A stretch of 64,000 bases of DNA from Clostridia bacterium (GCA_029256705.1 JAQSXK010000003.1:62001-126000), one strand, 5' to 3'; shown: positions 17,168-27,928, counted from the stretch's first letter. The notes: generated by a model from the letters alone, not told the origin. A program made the numbers and translations.

Positions 17168-17196
17168 TTGATTTTTACTCAAAATTAAGCTATAAT
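17168..17196 (+). promoter_or_regulatory. Promoter of the S10-spc ribosomal operon
   Basis: TTGATT (17168-17173), 17 bp, TATAAT (17191-17196). Transcription would start near 17203, leaving a leader of about 220 nt before rpsJ. Confidence 0.7.
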
Positions 17197-17202
17197 ATAT
17201 CT

Positions 17203-17423
17203 ATGATTTTGCGTTGAAGTAGAATGTGGCTATCCATTATAGAGATAGGGAACTTCTATGGAGCATGTCTGATTTTAAATCGGGCGGCAAGTATAAATTA
17301 TGTATTTGCCAAGTTTTTAATCATTAATTGGTTAAAATTTGGTTTAATATATATACTAAAAAGAAACACACGGGGTGGTGTAACACTTGCCAAACAATAT
17401 TCTATAGTAAAGGAGTGTTATTA
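17203..17423 (+). promoter_or_regulatory. Long untranslated leader of the ribosomal operon
   Basis: About 220 nt between the mapped promoter and rpsJ hold no convincing gene. GGCAAG (17284-17289) can pair with CTTGCC (about 17388-17393), and other short complementary stretches suggest structure. S10 operons are commonly autoregulated through such leaders (by L4 in several bacteria), so a regulatory RNA is plausible. No exact match to a known leader was recognised by eye. Confidence 0.4.
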
Positions 17424-17741
17424 ATGGCAAAAAATGAAACTAAAAAAATGAGAATAAGACTTAAAGCTTATGATCATGTATTGTTAGAACAATCAGCAGC
17501 TAAAATAGTTGACGTAGCAAGAAAGACTGGTTCAGAAGTAGTAGGACCAATTCCACTACCAACTAAAAAAGAAATCGTTACAATATTACGTTCTCCACAC
17601 AAACATAAAGATTCTAGAGAACAATTTGAAATGAGAACTCATAAAAGAGTAATTGATGTTTTAGCTCCAAACCAAGCAACAGTTGATGCCTTAATGTCTA
17701 TCGATATGCCAGCAGGCATTGAAATAGAAGTTAAGATATAA
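17424..17741 (+). CDS. rpsJ: 30S ribosomal protein S10
   Basis: 105 residues, starting [41 protein letters not shown] is the conserved S10 loop region. First gene of the operon. AAGGAG lies 8 bp before ATG 17424; longer upstream frames are rejected because they run through the leader. S10 also acts in NusB-dependent antitermination. Confidence 0.97.
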   Translation: MAKNETKKMRIRLKAYDHVLLEQSAAKIVDVARKTGSEVVGPIPLPTKKEIVTILRSPHKHKDSREQFEMRTHKRVIDVLAPNQATVDALMSIDMPAGIEIEVKI

Positions 17742-17869
17742 TGAACTTATAAAGTATCTATTAGTTATCCTTTTAATAGGCAATGACAAACCCTGTAATA
17801 AGATATTTGCAATTAAAGAAATTTGATTTAAGTTTATTTAAAAGAATTAAATGAAAGGGAGAAATAAAA

Positions 17870-18496
17870 ATGGTAAAAGAAATTTACGGAAAAAAATTAG
17901 GAATGACTCAAATTTTTGCTGAAGATGGAAATGCAATTCCTGTAACTGTAATTGAAATCAAACCTTGTACAATAGTTGCTAAAAAAACTGTTGACAAAGA
18001 TGGATACAATGCAATTGTAGTTAGCTTTGGCGAAGTAAAAGAGAAAAATGTAAATAAACCTTTAAAAGGAATATTTGCAAAAGCAAAAGTGGCTGTACAA
18101 AGACACTTAAGAGAAATTAGAGTGGAAAATTTAGATGAATACGAAATAGGTAAGACAATTGATGTTAATGTTTTCGAAAATGGAGACAGAGTTGATGTTC
18201 AAGGAGTTTCAAAAGGAAAAGGATTCCAAGGTGTTATTAAAAGACACGGACAACATAGAGGACCTATGTCTCATGGTTCTATGTATCATAGAAGACCAGG
18301 TTCAATGGGAGCTACAACATCTCCAGGTAGAGTTTTCAAAGGAAAAAAATTACCAGGACATATGGGAAAAGTAGTATCATCAATATTAAACCTAGATGTA
18401 GTTAAAGTTGATTCTGATAAAAATGTTATATTAGTTAAAGGTTCTATACCTGGTGCTAAAAAGGCTATTGTTAGAGTAAAACAAACTGTAAGATAA
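17870..18496 (+). CDS. rplC: 50S ribosomal protein L3
   Basis: 208 residues with IYGKKLGMTQIF at the N-terminus and the GKGFQGVIKRHGQHRGPMSHGS loop reaching the peptidyl-transferase centre. A 128-bp spacer separates it from rpsJ, the longest gap inside this operon; no clear terminator is seen there. Confidence 0.97.
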   Translation: MVKEIYGKKLGMTQIFAEDGNAIPVTVIEIKPCTIVAKKTVDKDGYNAIVVSFGEVKEKNVNKPLKGIFAKAKVAVQRHLREIRVENLDEYEIGKTIDVNVFENGDRVDVQGVSKGKGFQGVIKRHGQHRGPMSHGSMYHRRPGSMGATTSPGRVFKGKKLPGHMGKVVSSILNLDVVKVDSDKNVILVKGSIPGAKKAIVRVKQTVR

Positions 18497-18520
18497 TATT
18501 TTAAGGGAGGAGGAAAAATA

Positions 18521-19141
18521 ATGCTTAAAGTAGACGTTTTAAATATCGAAGGTAAAAAAATCGGCGATTTAGAATTAAATGAAAGCGTTTTTGGAATAGA
18601 AGTAAATGATATAGTAGTTCATGCTGCTTTAGTTAATTACTTAGCTAATCAAAGACAAGGAACACAATCTACAAAAACACGTGCTGAAGTACGTGGTGGT
18701 GGTAGAAAACCATGGAAACAAAAAGGAACTGGTAGAGCAAGACAAGGAAGTATAAGAGCACCACAATGGATAAAAGGTGGTATAGCTTTAGGACCAAAAC
18801 CTAGAAAATATACTTATGCAATACCTAAAAAAATGAGACAACTTGCATTAAAATCTGTTCTTACATCTAAAGTGCAAGAAGGAAATTTAGTAGTTGTTGA
18901 TAAATTAGTTTTAAAAGAAATCAAAACTAAGAAAATGGTAGAAATACTAAACAATTTAAATGTTAATAAAACTTTAATAGTATTAAACGAGAAAAATGTT
19001 AATGTTCAAGCATCAACTAAAAATATTGAAAATGTTAAAACAACATTAGTAAATACAATTAATGTGTTTGATTTATTAAAATATAAGAAATTAGTTTTAA
19101 CTCAAGATGCTATAAAGACAATCGAGGAGGTGTACGCTTAA
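18521..19141 (+). CDS. rplD: 50S ribosomal protein L4
   Basis: 206 residues with the long exit-tunnel loop (GGGRKPWKQKGTGRARQGS). In some bacteria L4 represses its own operon through the leader RNA. Its stop directly abuts the rplW start. Confidence 0.97.
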   Translation: MLKVDVLNIEGKKIGDLELNESVFGIEVNDIVVHAALVNYLANQRQGTQSTKTRAEVRGGGRKPWKQKGTGRARQGSIRAPQWIKGGIALGPKPRKYTYAIPKKMRQLALKSVLTSKVQEGNLVVVDKLVLKEIKTKKMVEILNNLNVNKTLIVLNEKNVNVQASTKNIENVKTTLVNTINVFDLLKYKKLVLTQDAIKTIEEVYA

Positions 19142-19504
19142 ATGAAACAGGCAGAAGATATAATTGTAAAACCTATAAGAACAGAAAAATCTGGCATAGT
19201 TGCTAATCTTGGAAAATATACTTTCGAAGTAGCAATAAATGCAACTAAGGTTGAAATAAAAAAAGCGGTAGAAGAAATATTTAATGTAAAAGTTAAAAAA
19301 GTTAACACATTAAAATATGATGGTAAAAATAAAAGAGTTGGGGTACACCAAGGAAAAACTAAAGCATGGAAAAAGGCAATAGTTGAAATTGATACAAACC
19401 CAACTACAGATAAATACCTTTCAAAAGGTGGAAAAGAAGTTAAAGTAAACAAAAAATATAAAACTGAAATTGAGGAAATTGATTCAGCATTAGGAAAAAA
19501 CTAG
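19142..19504 (+). CDS. rplW: 50S ribosomal protein L23
   Basis: 120 residues, starting with DIIVKPIRTEKS. It lies at the exit of the peptide tunnel and docks the signal recognition particle and trigger factor. The C-terminal tail (KTEIEEIDSALGKN) is longer than the usual 95- to 100-residue form. The start codon follows the rplD stop with no gap. Confidence 0.95.
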   Translation: MKQAEDIIVKPIRTEKSGIVANLGKYTFEVAINATKVEIKKAVEEIFNVKVKKVNTLKYDGKNKRVGVHQGKTKAWKKAIVEIDTNPTTDKYLSKGGKEVKVNKKYKTEIEEIDSALGKN

Positions 19505-19517
19505 GAGGGAATAAAAA

Positions 19518-20351
19518 ATGGGAATAAAATCATTTAGACCTGTTACTCCATCGCTAAGAAATATGACTGTTTTAACTTACGAAGAAATTACTAAATCTTC
19601 ACCAGAAAAGAAACTATTAACAACACTTAAAAAGAATTCTGGAAGAAATAATACTGGTAAGATAACAGTTAGACATCAAGGTGGAGGACAAAGAAGAAAA
19701 TATAGAATAATTGATTTTAAAAGAAATAAAGTGGATATGTTTGCTACTGTTATAGGTATTGAATATGATCCAAATAGAACTGCAAACATAGCTTTAGTAG
19801 AATACGAAGATGGTGACAGAGCATATATTATAGCTCCACTTGGACTTACAGATGGTGATAAAGTTATATCATCAACAACAGCTGATATAAAACCAGGTAA
19901 TTGTCTTCCAATAAGTTCAATACCAGTTGGTACTGTAATTCATAATATAGAATTACATAAAGGCCAAGGTGCTAAACTAGTAAGAAGTGCAGGAAACTCA
20001 GCACAACTTATGGCAAAAGAAGGAAAATACGCACATGTTAGAATGCCATCAGGTGAAATGAGACTTATACCTGTAGATTGTAAAGCAGTAATAGGTACTG
20101 TAGGAAATAAAGATAGTGAAAATGTTAAAATTGGTAAAGCTGGTAGAACTAGACACATGGGAATAAGACCTTCTGTTAGAGGAAGCGTTATGAATCCTGT
20201 AGACCATCCACATGGTGGTGGTGAAGGTAAAGCACCAGTTGGACATTCAGGACCACGTACTCCTTGGGGTAAACCTGCTCTTGGATATAAGACAAGAAAT
20301 AAAAATCATAGAACTGATAAGTTCATAGTAAAAAGAAGAAATAAAAAATAG
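19518..20351 (+). CDS. rplB: 50S ribosomal protein L2
   Basis: 277 residues, full length. Contains [22 protein letters not shown] and the conserved [13 protein letters not shown] loop near the peptidyl-transferase centre. AGGAGGGA precedes the start. Confidence 0.98.
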   Translation: MGIKSFRPVTPSLRNMTVLTYEEITKSSPEKKLLTTLKKNSGRNNTGKITVRHQGGGQRRKYRIIDFKRNKVDMFATVIGIEYDPNRTANIALVEYEDGDRAYIIAPLGLTDGDKVISSTTADIKPGNCLPISSIPVGTVIHNIELHKGQGAKLVRSAGNSAQLMAKEGKYAHVRMPSGEMRLIPVDCKAVIGTVGNKDSENVKIGKAGRTRHMGIRPSVRGSVMNPVDHPHGGGEGKAPVGHSGPRTPWGKPALGYKTRNKNHRTDKFIVKRRNKK

Positions 20352-20372
20352 ACGATAAATGGAGGGATTTAA

Positions 20373-20651
20373 ATGTCAAGATCACTTAAAAAAGGACCTT
20401 ATGTTGATAGTAAGTTACTTGCGAAAATAGAGAAACTTAACGCAGAAGAGAAAAAAGTAGCACTTAAAACTTGGTCTAGAAGTTCAACTATATATCCTCA
20501 AATGATAGGGCATACAATAGCTGTACATGATGGTAGAAAACATGTACCTGTATATGTTCAAGAAGAAATGATTGGTCATAAATTAGGAGAATTTGCTCCA
20601 ACAAGACTATTCAAAGGTCATTCTGGAGATAAAAAAAGTTCAATTAAATAA
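20373..20651 (+). CDS. rpsS: 30S ribosomal protein S19
   Basis: 92 residues, starting [12 protein letters not shown], with [11 protein letters not shown] and [11 protein letters not shown], as in all S19 proteins at the head of the small subunit. Confidence 0.97.
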   Translation: MSRSLKKGPYVDSKLLAKIEKLNAEEKKVALKTWSRSSTIYPQMIGHTIAVHDGRKHVPVYVQEEMIGHKLGEFAPTRLFKGHSGDKKSSIK

Positions 20652-20693
20652 TTAAAGCAAATTATATATCTTAAAAAAGGAGGACATCATCAA

Positions 20694-21032
20694 ATGGAAA
20701 AAGAAGCAAAAGCATACTTAAGTAATGCTAGAATAAGTGCAAGAAAAGTAAAAATTGTTATTGATACTATTAGAGGAAAAAAAGCAGATGAAGCTTTAGC
20801 AATGTTAAAATTTACAAATAAAGCTGCTGCTCCTATAATGTATAAGTTACTTAAATCAGCTATGGCAAATGCTACTAACAATCATGATATGGATGCTACT
20901 AAATTAGTGGTTAGCGAAGTATTCGCAAATCAAGGACCTACAATGAAAAGAATAATGCCAAGAGCAAAGGGTAGTGCATACAAGATAAGAAAAAGAACAA
21001 GTCATATAACAATTATTTTAAAAGAGATATAA
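20694..21032 (+). CDS. rplV: 50S ribosomal protein L22
   Basis: 112 residues with [15 protein letters not shown] and the tunnel hairpin near [28 protein letters not shown] precedes the start. Confidence 0.97.
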   Translation: MEKEAKAYLSNARISARKVKIVIDTIRGKKADEALAMLKFTNKAAAPIMYKLLKSAMANATNNHDMDATKLVVSEVFANQGPTMKRIMPRAKGSAYKIRKRTSHITIILKEI

Positions 21033-21051
21033 TAAGGAGGTAAGTTTAGAA

Positions 21052-21708
21052 ATGGGACAAAAAGTTAGTCCACATGGACTTAGAGTAGGAATCATAAAAG
21101 ACTGGTCTTCAACTTGGTACTCAGATAAAAAAGAATTCTCTGATAAACTAGTAGAAGATTACAAAATTCGTAAATATTTAAAAAACTTACTTAAAACGTC
21201 TGGAATTGATAGATTAATAATCGAAAGAAAAGGCGCAAAAGTTAAAGTAGATATTTATACTGCAAAACCTGGAATGATAATAGGAAAAGGCGGAGCAGCA
21301 ATTGAAGAATTAAAGAAAAATCTTGCTAAATTAATAAATAAGCAAGTAGATTTAAACATTGTTGAAATTAAAGATGTAGATATGTCTGCAACTTTAGTAG
21401 CAGAAAATATAGCTGGACAATTAGAAAGAAGAATATCTTTTAGAAAAGCTATGAAACAATCAATGCAAAAAACAATGAAAGCAGGAGCATTAGGTATAAA
21501 GACTGCTGTATCTGGACGTTTAGGCGGAGCAGAAATAGCTAGAACTGAACACTATAGCGAAGGTACAATACCTCTTCAAACATTAAGAGCAGATATTGAT
21601 TATGGATTTGCAGAAGCAAAAACAACATTTGGTATTATTGGCGTTAAAGTTTGGATATACAAAGGTCAAGTATTACCTGCTAAAAAGAATGTAAAGGGAG
21701 GTAACTAA
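21052..21708 (+). CDS. rpsC: 30S ribosomal protein S3
   Basis: 218 residues, starting [18 protein letters not shown], with a KH domain ([16 protein letters not shown]) and the C-terminal S3 domain. It lies at the mRNA entry channel. Confidence 0.97.
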   Translation: MGQKVSPHGLRVGIIKDWSSTWYSDKKEFSDKLVEDYKIRKYLKNLLKTSGIDRLIIERKGAKVKVDIYTAKPGMIIGKGGAAIEELKKNLAKLINKQVDLNIVEIKDVDMSATLVAENIAGQLERRISFRKAMKQSMQKTMKAGALGIKTAVSGRLGGAEIARTEHYSEGTIPLQTLRADIDYGFAEAKTTFGIIGVKVWIYKGQVLPAKKNVKGGN

Positions 21709-21709
21709 T

Positions 21710-22150
21710 ATGTTGTCACCAAAAAGAACAAAATTTAGAAAAGTACAAAAAGGTAATATGAATGGTAGAGCACAAAGAGGAAACAGAGTTTCTGATGGTG
21801 AATACGGATTACAAGCAACAGAAGCTGCATGGATTACTGCAAATCAAATAGAAGCTGTCAGAGTAACTTTATCAAGATATACTAAAAAGGTTGGTAAAAC
21901 TTGGATAAAAATATTTCCAGATAAGCCTATAACTAAAAAACCTGCTGAAACTCGTATGGGTTCTGGAAAAGGAAATCCTGAGTATTTCGTAGCAGTTGTA
22001 AAACCAGATAGAGTATTATTTGAGATCGCTGGTTTAGATGAAGCTACTTCTAAAGAAGCTTTAACAAAAGCTATGCATAAATTACCTGTTAAATGTAAAA
22101 TAATAAAAAGAGAAGAAATAAATGAAGGGGGAGTTTCAAATGAAATCTAG
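21710..22150 (+). CDS. rplP: 50S ribosomal protein L16
   Basis: 146 residues, starting [21 protein letters not shown]; the [22 protein letters not shown] region is conserved. It begins 1 bp after rpsC and its 3' end overlaps rpmC by 11 bp, implying translational coupling. Confidence 0.97.
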   Translation: MLSPKRTKFRKVQKGNMNGRAQRGNRVSDGEYGLQATEAAWITANQIEAVRVTLSRYTKKVGKTWIKIFPDKPITKKPAETRMGSGKGNPEYFVAVVKPDRVLFEIAGLDEATSKEALTKAMHKLPVKCKIIKREEINEGGVSNEI

Positions 22151-22349
22151 TAAAACAACAGAATATGTAAAAATGAATGAAGCAGATTTACAAACTGAAA
22201 TAAAAGAACTAAAAAAAGAACTATTTAAAGCAAGATTTCAACATGCAATGAATGGACTTGATAACCCTAAAAAAATTACTGAAATAAAGAAAAATATAGC
22301 TAGAGCAAATACTATAAAACATACAAAAAATATTGAAGCTAGCAAGTAG
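22140..22349 (+). CDS. rpmC: 50S ribosomal protein L29
   Basis: 69 residues forming the usual two-helix hairpin ([18 protein letters not shown]). ATG 22140 is chosen because GAAGGGGGAG lies just upstream, inside the end of rplP. Confidence 0.93.
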   Translation: MKSSKTTEYVKMNEADLQTEIKELKKELFKARFQHAMNGLDNPKKITEIKKNIARANTIKHTKNIEASK

Positions 22350-22367
22350 TTAAAGGAGGAATAACAA

Positions 22368-22622
22368 GTGGAAAGAAATGCACGTAAAACAAAGATTGGT
22401 AAAGTATCTAGTAATAAAATGGATAAAACTATCGTAGTTACAATAGATACAAAAGTTAAAGACCCACTTTACGGTAAAATAGTAAGTAAGACATTTAAAA
22501 TAAAAGCACATGATGAAAATAATGAATGCGATATTGGAGATACAGTTGAAATAATGGAAACAAGACCACTAAGTAAAGATAAAAGATATAGATTAGTGAG
22601 AATTGTAGAAAAAGTTAAGTAG
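22368..22622 (+). CDS. rpsQ: 30S ribosomal protein S17
   Basis: 84 residues with a GTG start after AAAGGAGG. OB-fold protein with [18 protein letters not shown] and [18 protein letters not shown], both typical of S17. Confidence 0.96.
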   Translation: MERNARKTKIGKVSSNKMDKTIVVTIDTKVKDPLYGKIVSKTFKIKAHDENNECDIGDTVEIMETRPLSKDKRYRLVRIVEKVK

Positions 22623-22648
22623 TATATTTTTGAAGGGAGGACTAATCC

Positions 22649-23017
22649 ATGATACAACAACAATCAGTATTAAAAGTTGCTGACAACACAGGAGCAAAAG
22701 AAATAATGTGTATTAGAGTTCTAGGTGGACATTATAGAAAATTTGGAAACATAGGAGACACTATAGTTGCTGCTGTTAAAAAAGCCACACCAGGTGGCGT
22801 TGTTAAAAAAGGTGAGGTTGTAAAAGCAGTTATTGTAAGAACAAAAAGAGGATTAAAACGTGATGATGGTTCATATATACGTTTTGATGAAAATGCAGCC
22901 GTTATAATAAAAGATGATAAAACACCTAAAGGTACTCGTATCTTTGGGCCAGTAGCTAGAGAACTAAGGAATGATGATTATATGAAAATCATATCTTTAG
23001 CTCCTGAAGTGCTATAA
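22649..23017 (+). CDS. rplN: 50S ribosomal protein L14
   Basis: 122 residues, starting [18 protein letters not shown], the universal L14 N-terminus, and ending with [11 protein letters not shown]. It contacts 16S rRNA in an intersubunit bridge. Confidence 0.98.
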   Translation: MIQQQSVLKVADNTGAKEIMCIRVLGGHYRKFGNIGDTIVAAVKKATPGGVVKKGEVVKAVIVRTKRGLKRDDGSYIRFDENAAVIIKDDKTPKGTRIFGPVARELRNDDYMKIISLAPEVL

Positions 23018-23040
23018 TCAGCGGGGGTGAATGAATAATT

Positions 23041-23358
23041 ATGACAAAGATGAAGTTAAGAAAAGGCGATGTAGTAATACTAAATGCTGGAACTGAAAAA
23101 GGTAAAAAAGGTAAGATCCTTGAAATATCTGTAAAAGATAATGCTATTTTAGTTGAAGGTATAAATGTTAGAACTATACACGCTAAAGCTAAAAAACAAG
23201 GTCAAGAATCAGGAATTATAAAAAGAGAAAAACCAATTCATGCTTCAAAAGCAAATTATTATTGTGAAAAGTGTGGAAAAGGTGTTAAACTTGGTATAAA
23301 AGTTGAAGCTGACGGTAAAAAAGTAAGATTTTGCAAAAAATGTAATGAGATAAAGTAG
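23041..23358 (+). CDS. rplX: 50S ribosomal protein L24, zinc-ribbon form
   Basis: 105 residues: a KOW motif (LRKGDVVILNAGTEKGKKGKI) and then CEKC...CKKC near the C-terminus, a zinc ribbon found in part of the L24 family. It initiates large-subunit assembly. Confidence 0.96.
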   Translation: MTKMKLRKGDVVILNAGTEKGKKGKILEISVKDNAILVEGINVRTIHAKAKKQGQESGIIKREKPIHASKANYYCEKCGKGVKLGIKVEADGKKVRFCKKCNEIK

Positions 23359-23375
23359 AAGGAGGGGAAAAATAA

Positions 23376-23912
23376 ATGAACCTTAAGGAAAAATATAAAA
23401 AAGAGATAGTACCTGCAATGATGAAAGAATTTAATTACTCATCAGTTATGCAAGTACCTAAACTAGAAAAAATTGTTATAAACATGAGTGTTGCTGAAGT
23501 TAAAGACAATTCTAAAGCTTTAATAACTGCTTCAAATGAATTAATGCTAATTACTGGTCAAAAACCTTTAATAACAAAAGCAAAAAAATCAATTGCAGCA
23601 TTTAAATTAAGAGAAGGAATGGATATTGGATGTAAAGTAACATTAAGAGCAGAAAAAATGTACGAATTTGCCACTAAATTATTTAACGTAGCACTTCCTC
23701 GTGTTAGAGATTTTAAAGGTGCTAATGCTAAATCATTCGATGGAAAAGGAAACTATTCAATGGGAGTAAAAGAACAATTAATTTTCCCAGAAGTTGAATA
23801 TGATAAAATTGATAAAGTAAGAGGAATGGACGTTATTTTTGTTACAACAGCAAAAACTGACGCAGAAGCAAAAGCATTGCTTTCAATGCTTGGCCTTCCA
23901 TTCTCTAAATAG
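23376..23912 (+). CDS. rplE: 50S ribosomal protein L5
   Basis: 178 residues with [33 protein letters not shown] and [16 protein letters not shown]. It binds 5S rRNA and the P-site tRNA region. Confidence 0.98.
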   Translation: MNLKEKYKKEIVPAMMKEFNYSSVMQVPKLEKIVINMSVAEVKDNSKALITASNELMLITGQKPLITKAKKSIAAFKLREGMDIGCKVTLRAEKMYEFATKLFNVALPRVRDFKGANAKSFDGKGNYSMGVKEQLIFPEVEYDKIDKVRGMDVIFVTTAKTDAEAKALLSMLGLPFSK

Positions 23913-23929
23913 ATAGGGGGACAGTAAAA

Positions 23930-24115
23930 ATGGCAAAAAAATCTATGATAATTAAGCAACAAAGAGAGCCTAAGTTCAGTACTAGATATTATAATAGATG
24001 TAAAATATGTGGAAGACCACATGCTTACATCAGAAAATATGGAGTATGCCGTTTATGCTTTAGAAAATTAGCTTATGAAGGAAGTATCCCAGGAGTAAAA
24101 AAAGCAAGTTGGTAG
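23930..24115 (+). CDS. rpsZ: 30S ribosomal protein S14, zinc form
   Basis: 61 residues with two CxxC pairs (C24, C27, C40, C43) that bind zinc; this is the short type Z form common in Firmicutes. Confidence 0.97.
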   Translation: MAKKSMIIKQQREPKFSTRYYNRCKICGRPHAYIRKYGVCRLCFRKLAYEGSIPGVKKASW

Positions 24116-24169
24116 AACAAATTGATTAAAATTATCTAAATATAAGACTTTCAAAAAGGAGGAATAAAA

Positions 24170-24559
24170 ATGACAGATCCAATCGCAGATATGCTAACTA
24201 GAATAAGAAATGCTAATAGTCAAAAACATGACACAGTAGATATTCCTTATTCAAATGTAAAACAAGCAATATCTAACATATTAGTAGAAGAAGGTTTTGT
24301 AAAATCACAAGATATTTTACAAGACGGAATAAGAAAAACTATAAGATTAACATTAAAATATGAAAATAAGACAAGAGTATTACAAGGTTTAAAAAGAATC
24401 AGTAGACCAGGTCTTAGAATATACGCAAATAGCGAAGAATTACCAAGAGTATTAAATGGACTTGGAATTGCTGTAATATCTACATCTAAAGGTATAATGG
24501 CAGATAAAAAAGCAAGAAAAGAAAATATTGGTGGAGAAGTTTTAGCATATATTTGGTAA
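24170..24559 (+). CDS. rpsH: 30S ribosomal protein S8
   Basis: 129 residues, starting [16 protein letters not shown]; the [27 protein letters not shown]-terminus is diagnostic. In enteric bacteria S8 represses the spc operon. Confidence 0.98.
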   Translation: MTDPIADMLTRIRNANSQKHDTVDIPYSNVKQAISNILVEEGFVKSQDILQDGIRKTIRLTLKYENKTRVLQGLKRISRPGLRIYANSEELPRVLNGLGIAVISTSKGIMADKKARKENIGGEVLAYIW

Positions 24560-24584
24560 ATAAGTATAAGGAGGATATAATACT

Positions 24585-25121
24585 ATGTCAAGAATAGGAA
24601 AGAATCCAATAACTATACCACAAGGTGTTGAAGTTAAGATTGATGGAACTACTGTAACAGTTAAAGGACCTAAAGGAACATTAACTAATGAATTTTTAAA
24701 TGTAGTTAATATAACTGTAGAAGACAATAAAATAATTGTTAAAGTAAATGATGAAAAATATGGTAATATTCACGGTTTAACTAGAACATTAGTAAGCAAC
24801 ATGGTTATTGGTGTAAGTAAAGGATTTGAAAAAACTTTAGAAATAAATGGTGTTGGATATAAAGCAACAAAACAAGGAAATAAGTTAGTACTTAATATAG
24901 GATATTCACATACAGTAGAGTTTTCAGATGATGAGAAAATAACTTTAGAAGTGCCTAATCCTAATACAATAATTGTTAAAGGTATTGACAAACAAGTTGT
25001 TGGTCAAATGGCAGCAGAAATAAGAGAAAAAAGATTACCAGAGCCTTATAAAGGTAAAGGAATTAAATACGCAGGTGAAAGAATAATAAGAAAAGTAGGT
25101 AAAGCCGGCGGTAAAAAATAA
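24585..25121 (+). CDS. rplF: 50S ribosomal protein L6
   Basis: 178 residues, starting [17 protein letters not shown], with two repeated L6 domains and the C-terminal [16 protein letters not shown] motif. Confidence 0.98.
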   Translation: MSRIGKNPITIPQGVEVKIDGTTVTVKGPKGTLTNEFLNVVNITVEDNKIIVKVNDEKYGNIHGLTRTLVSNMVIGVSKGFEKTLEINGVGYKATKQGNKLVLNIGYSHTVEFSDDEKITLEVPNPNTIIVKGIDKQVVGQMAAEIREKRLPEPYKGKGIKYAGERIIRKVGKAGGKK

Positions 25122-25149
25122 TCTTTAAAAAAGGAGGGATTATTAGGTT

Positions 25150-25509
25150 ATGATTAATAAGACAAATAGAAACGAAGCAAGAGCTAAAAAGCAAGCAAGA
25201 GTTAGAGCTAAAGTATTAGGAACAGCAGCAAGACCAAGACTATGTGTATTTAGAAGTTTAAATAATATATATGCACAAGTTATAAACGATGATAATGGAA
25301 CTACAATATGTGAAGCATCTACTTTAAATAAAGAAATTAAAACTAAAGCTTCTAACGTAGCATCAGCTACTGAAGTTGGAACTTTAATTGCTAAAAAATT
25401 ACTTGAAATGAATATAAATACAGTAGTATTTGATAGAAATGGTTATGTATATCATGGTAAAGTAAAAGCAGTAGCAGAAGCAGCTAGAGAAGCTGGACTT
25501 CAATTTTAG
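25150..25509 (+). CDS. rplR: 50S ribosomal protein L18
   Basis: 119 residues; basic N-terminus and RPRLCVFRSLNNIYAQVI, GYVYHGKVKAVAEAAREAGLQF. It binds 5S rRNA with L5. Confidence 0.97.
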   Translation: MINKTNRNEARAKKQARVRAKVLGTAARPRLCVFRSLNNIYAQVINDDNGTTICEASTLNKEIKTKASNVASATEVGTLIAKKLLEMNINTVVFDRNGYVYHGKVKAVAEAAREAGLQF

Positions 25510-25530
25510 ATGAAAGGAGATACCAAAATA

Positions 25531-26022
25531 ATGGCAGACTTAAAAAATGAATTAAAAGAAAAAGTTGTTGATGTAGCAAGAGTTGCTAAAGTTGTTAAAG
25601 GTGGTAGAACTTTTAGATTTAGTGTACTTGTTGTTGTAGGTGACGGAGAAGGCAGTATTGGTGTTGGAACTGGTAAAGCTTCAGAAGTACCCGATGCTAT
25701 AAGAAAAGCAACAGAAGAAGCTAAGAAAAACTTAGTTAAAATTGCATTAGTAAATGGAACACTTCCTCATGAATACACTACTAACTATGGTGCATCTAAA
25801 GTTATATTAAGACCAGCAGTTGAAGGTACTGGTGTAATTGCAGGCGGATCTGTAAGACCAGTTTTAGAACTTGCAGGAGTTAAAAATGTAACAGCAAAAA
25901 CTTTAGGAGCTCGTAACAGCAGAAATGTTGTACACGCAACAATAAAAGCATTAAAAGCTATGAGAACACCTGAAGAAGTGGCTAAGCTAAGAGGTAAAAC
26001 TGTAGCTGGGTTATTTAACTAA
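25531..26022 (+). CDS. rpsE: 30S ribosomal protein S5
   Basis: 163 residues. ATG 25531 is selected because the AAAGGAG site lies at 25513-25519, inside the longer frame that starts at 25510. Contains the S5 N-terminal double-stranded RNA-binding fold ([24 protein letters not shown] region). The next gene is rplO; rpmD, which usually sits between them, is absent. Confidence 0.96.
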   Translation: MADLKNELKEKVVDVARVAKVVKGGRTFRFSVLVVVGDGEGSIGVGTGKASEVPDAIRKATEEAKKNLVKIALVNGTLPHEYTTNYGASKVILRPAVEGTGVIAGGSVRPVLELAGVKNVTAKTLGARNSRNVVHATIKALKAMRTPEEVAKLRGKTVAGLFN

Positions 26023-26055
26023 GAATAATATATTATAGAGAGGAGGAAAACGCAC

Positions 26056-26496
26056 ATGGAAATGCACGAATTAGGTCCAGCATTTGGAGCTACTAAATCT
26101 AGAAGAAGAGTAGGTAGAGGTATCGGAAGTGGACTTGGAAAAACTTCTGGTAGCGGACATAAAGGTCAAAAAGCAAGAACAGGTGGAAGTATTAGAAGAG
26201 GATTTGAAGGTGGTCAAACACCACTTTATAGAAGAATTCCTAAAAGAGGATTTACAAATCATTTTGCTAAAGAATACTGTGTTATAAATCTTTCTGATTT
26301 AGAAAAATATGACGATGGAATGACAGTTACAACTGAAACATTATTAAAAGACGGATCAATCAGAAAAGTTTTAGATGGTGTTAAAGTATTAGGAAACGGA
26401 ACATTAACTAAAAAACTAACAGTTGTAGCAGCTAAATTTTCAAAATCAGCAGAAGAAAAAATACAAGCTGTAGGTGGAAAGATAGAGGTGAAGTAA
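26056..26496 (+). CDS. rplO: 50S ribosomal protein L15
   Basis: 146 residues with the glycine-rich N-terminal extension ([22 protein letters not shown]) and [18 protein letters not shown]. It starts 33 bp after rpsE; that gap contains only AGAGGAGGA and no room for L30. Confidence 0.97.
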   Translation: MEMHELGPAFGATKSRRRVGRGIGSGLGKTSGSGHKGQKARTGGSIRRGFEGGQTPLYRRIPKRGFTNHFAKEYCVINLSDLEKYDDGMTVTTETLLKDGSIRKVLDGVKVLGNGTLTKKLTVVAAKFSKSAEEKIQAVGGKIEVK

Positions 26497-26497
26497 T

Positions 26498-27805
26498 ATG
26501 CTTCAAACCTTGAAAAGCATATTTTCAGTTAAAGATTTAAGAAAGAAAATATTGTTTACAGTATTTATTATTTTATTATATAGATTGGGTACTTTTATAA
26601 CAGTACCTGGTTTTGATAAAATAGCATTTATGGAACAAATAGGAACAGATGCAGGAATACTTGGAACTATAAACTTAATATCTGGTGGAGCGTTTAGTAG
26701 ATTCTCAATATTTGCTATGACAATAGGACCATATATTACAGCTTCAATAGTACTGAATTTGTTACAAGTTATAGTTCCTAGTTTAGAAAAACTTGCTAAA
26801 GAAGGTGAAGAGGGTAAAAAAACTCTTAGTAAATATACTAAGTATCTAACAATTGCATTTGCACTTGTTGAAGCACTTGGATTATTTTTAAGCTATAGAA
26901 AATTTTTATTACCTTCATTAACTTACGGCGCAGGTGAAGCACTTGGAGCATTACTGTTTATAGGAAGTCTTATGGCTGGAACTGCAATACTTATCTGGCT
27001 TGGTGATAAAATAACTGAGTATGGTATTGGTAATGGTATTTCAATACTAATATTTGTTGGTATTATATCAGGTACACCAGGTGGTGCAGTTGCTCTATAT
27101 AACTTTGCAATAGGTGGTTTTACAAATTTATTAATAGTTGCAGCATTAGTTTTAGCTATGATTATTGTTATAGCTGGAGTTATATACATGCAACAAGCTG
27201 AAAGAAGAATACCTGTAAATTATGCAAAAAGAGTAGTAGGAAGAAAATTATATGGTGGACAAAGTACTCATATTCCAATTAAAGTAGCAATGGCAGGTGT
27301 TATGCCAATAATATTTGCAATGTCATTTATGATGTTTCCATCTACAATAATTGGTATAGCTACTAAAAATGCTCCAACAGGATTTTGGAAAGTATTATAC
27401 AATATATTCTCTGTTTCTTCAGGAAGTAGTTGGTATAACTTATTAATATATTCAATTATATATATGTTACTTATAATTACATTTACATTTATATATACAA
27501 TGTTTATAGTTAATTCAGTTGAAATAGCTAATTCATTAAAGAAAAATGGTGGATTTATACCTGGCGTAAGAGCAGGAAAAAACACTTCAGATTATATATC
27601 TACTGTACTTAAGTATATAACTTCAGTAGGAGCATTGTTCCTAGCTGCAGTTGCAGTACTTCCAATATTACTTCAAGGTTTTATGCCAATTTCAATTACA
27701 TTTGGTGGCACATCAGTACTTATAGTAGTAAGTGTTGCTTTAGAAGTTCTTAAAAATCTTGAAACTCAAATGGTAAGTAGACATTATAAAGGATTTTTAG
27801 ATTAA
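26498..27805 (+). CDS. secY: Protein translocase subunit SecY
   Basis: 435 residues with ten membrane helices. Contains FITVPGFDK in the first plug-proximal segment, the GIGNGISILIF motif and cytoplasmic loops (AERRIPVNYAKR). It forms the Sec channel with SecE and SecG. Its ribosome-binding site overlaps the end of rplO. Two strong hairpins follow, so transcription ends here instead of continuing into adk. Confidence 0.98.
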   Translation: MLQTLKSIFSVKDLRKKILFTVFIILLYRLGTFITVPGFDKIAFMEQIGTDAGILGTINLISGGAFSRFSIFAMTIGPYITASIVLNLLQVIVPSLEKLAKEGEEGKKTLSKYTKYLTIAFALVEALGLFLSYRKFLLPSLTYGAGEALGALLFIGSLMAGTAILIWLGDKITEYGIGNGISILIFVGIISGTPGGAVALYNFAIGGFTNLLIVAALVLAMIIVIAGVIYMQQAERRIPVNYAKRVVGRKLYGGQSTHIPIKVAMAGVMPIIFAMSFMMFPSTIIGIATKNAPTGFWKVLYNIFSVSSGSSWYNLLIYSIIYMLLIITFTFIYTMFIVNSVEIANSLKKNGGFIPGVRAGKNTSDYISTVLKYITSVGALFLAAVAVLPILLQGFMPISITFGGTSVLIVVSVALEVLKNLETQMVSRHYKGFLD

Positions 27806-27816
27806 AAATATATTTT

Positions 27817-27862
27817 AAATATATGCTGATATGATTTTTTCATTTCAGTATATATTTTTTAT
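27817..27862 (+). terminator. First terminator after secY
   Basis: A 13-bp stem (27817-27829 with 27845-27857, one G-T pair), followed by T residues. Confidence 0.8.
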
Positions 27863-27880
27863 ATAAATAAAATAATTTAC

Positions 27881-27928
27881 AAAATTGCAATTTCAATTTA
27901 TAAAAGTTGAGGTTGCAATTTTTTTTAT
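27881..27928 (+). terminator. Second terminator after secY
   Basis: Arms 27881-27899 and 27904-27922 pair over 19 bp if G-T pairs are allowed, around a 4-nt loop, followed by an eight-T run. Two terminators in tandem firmly end the S10-spc transcript. Confidence 0.85.

Noticed and set aside
17224-17424. 66-residue frame in the ribosomal leader
   Set aside because: No ribosome-binding site and no protein-like composition; it lies wholly within the untranslated leader of rpsJ.
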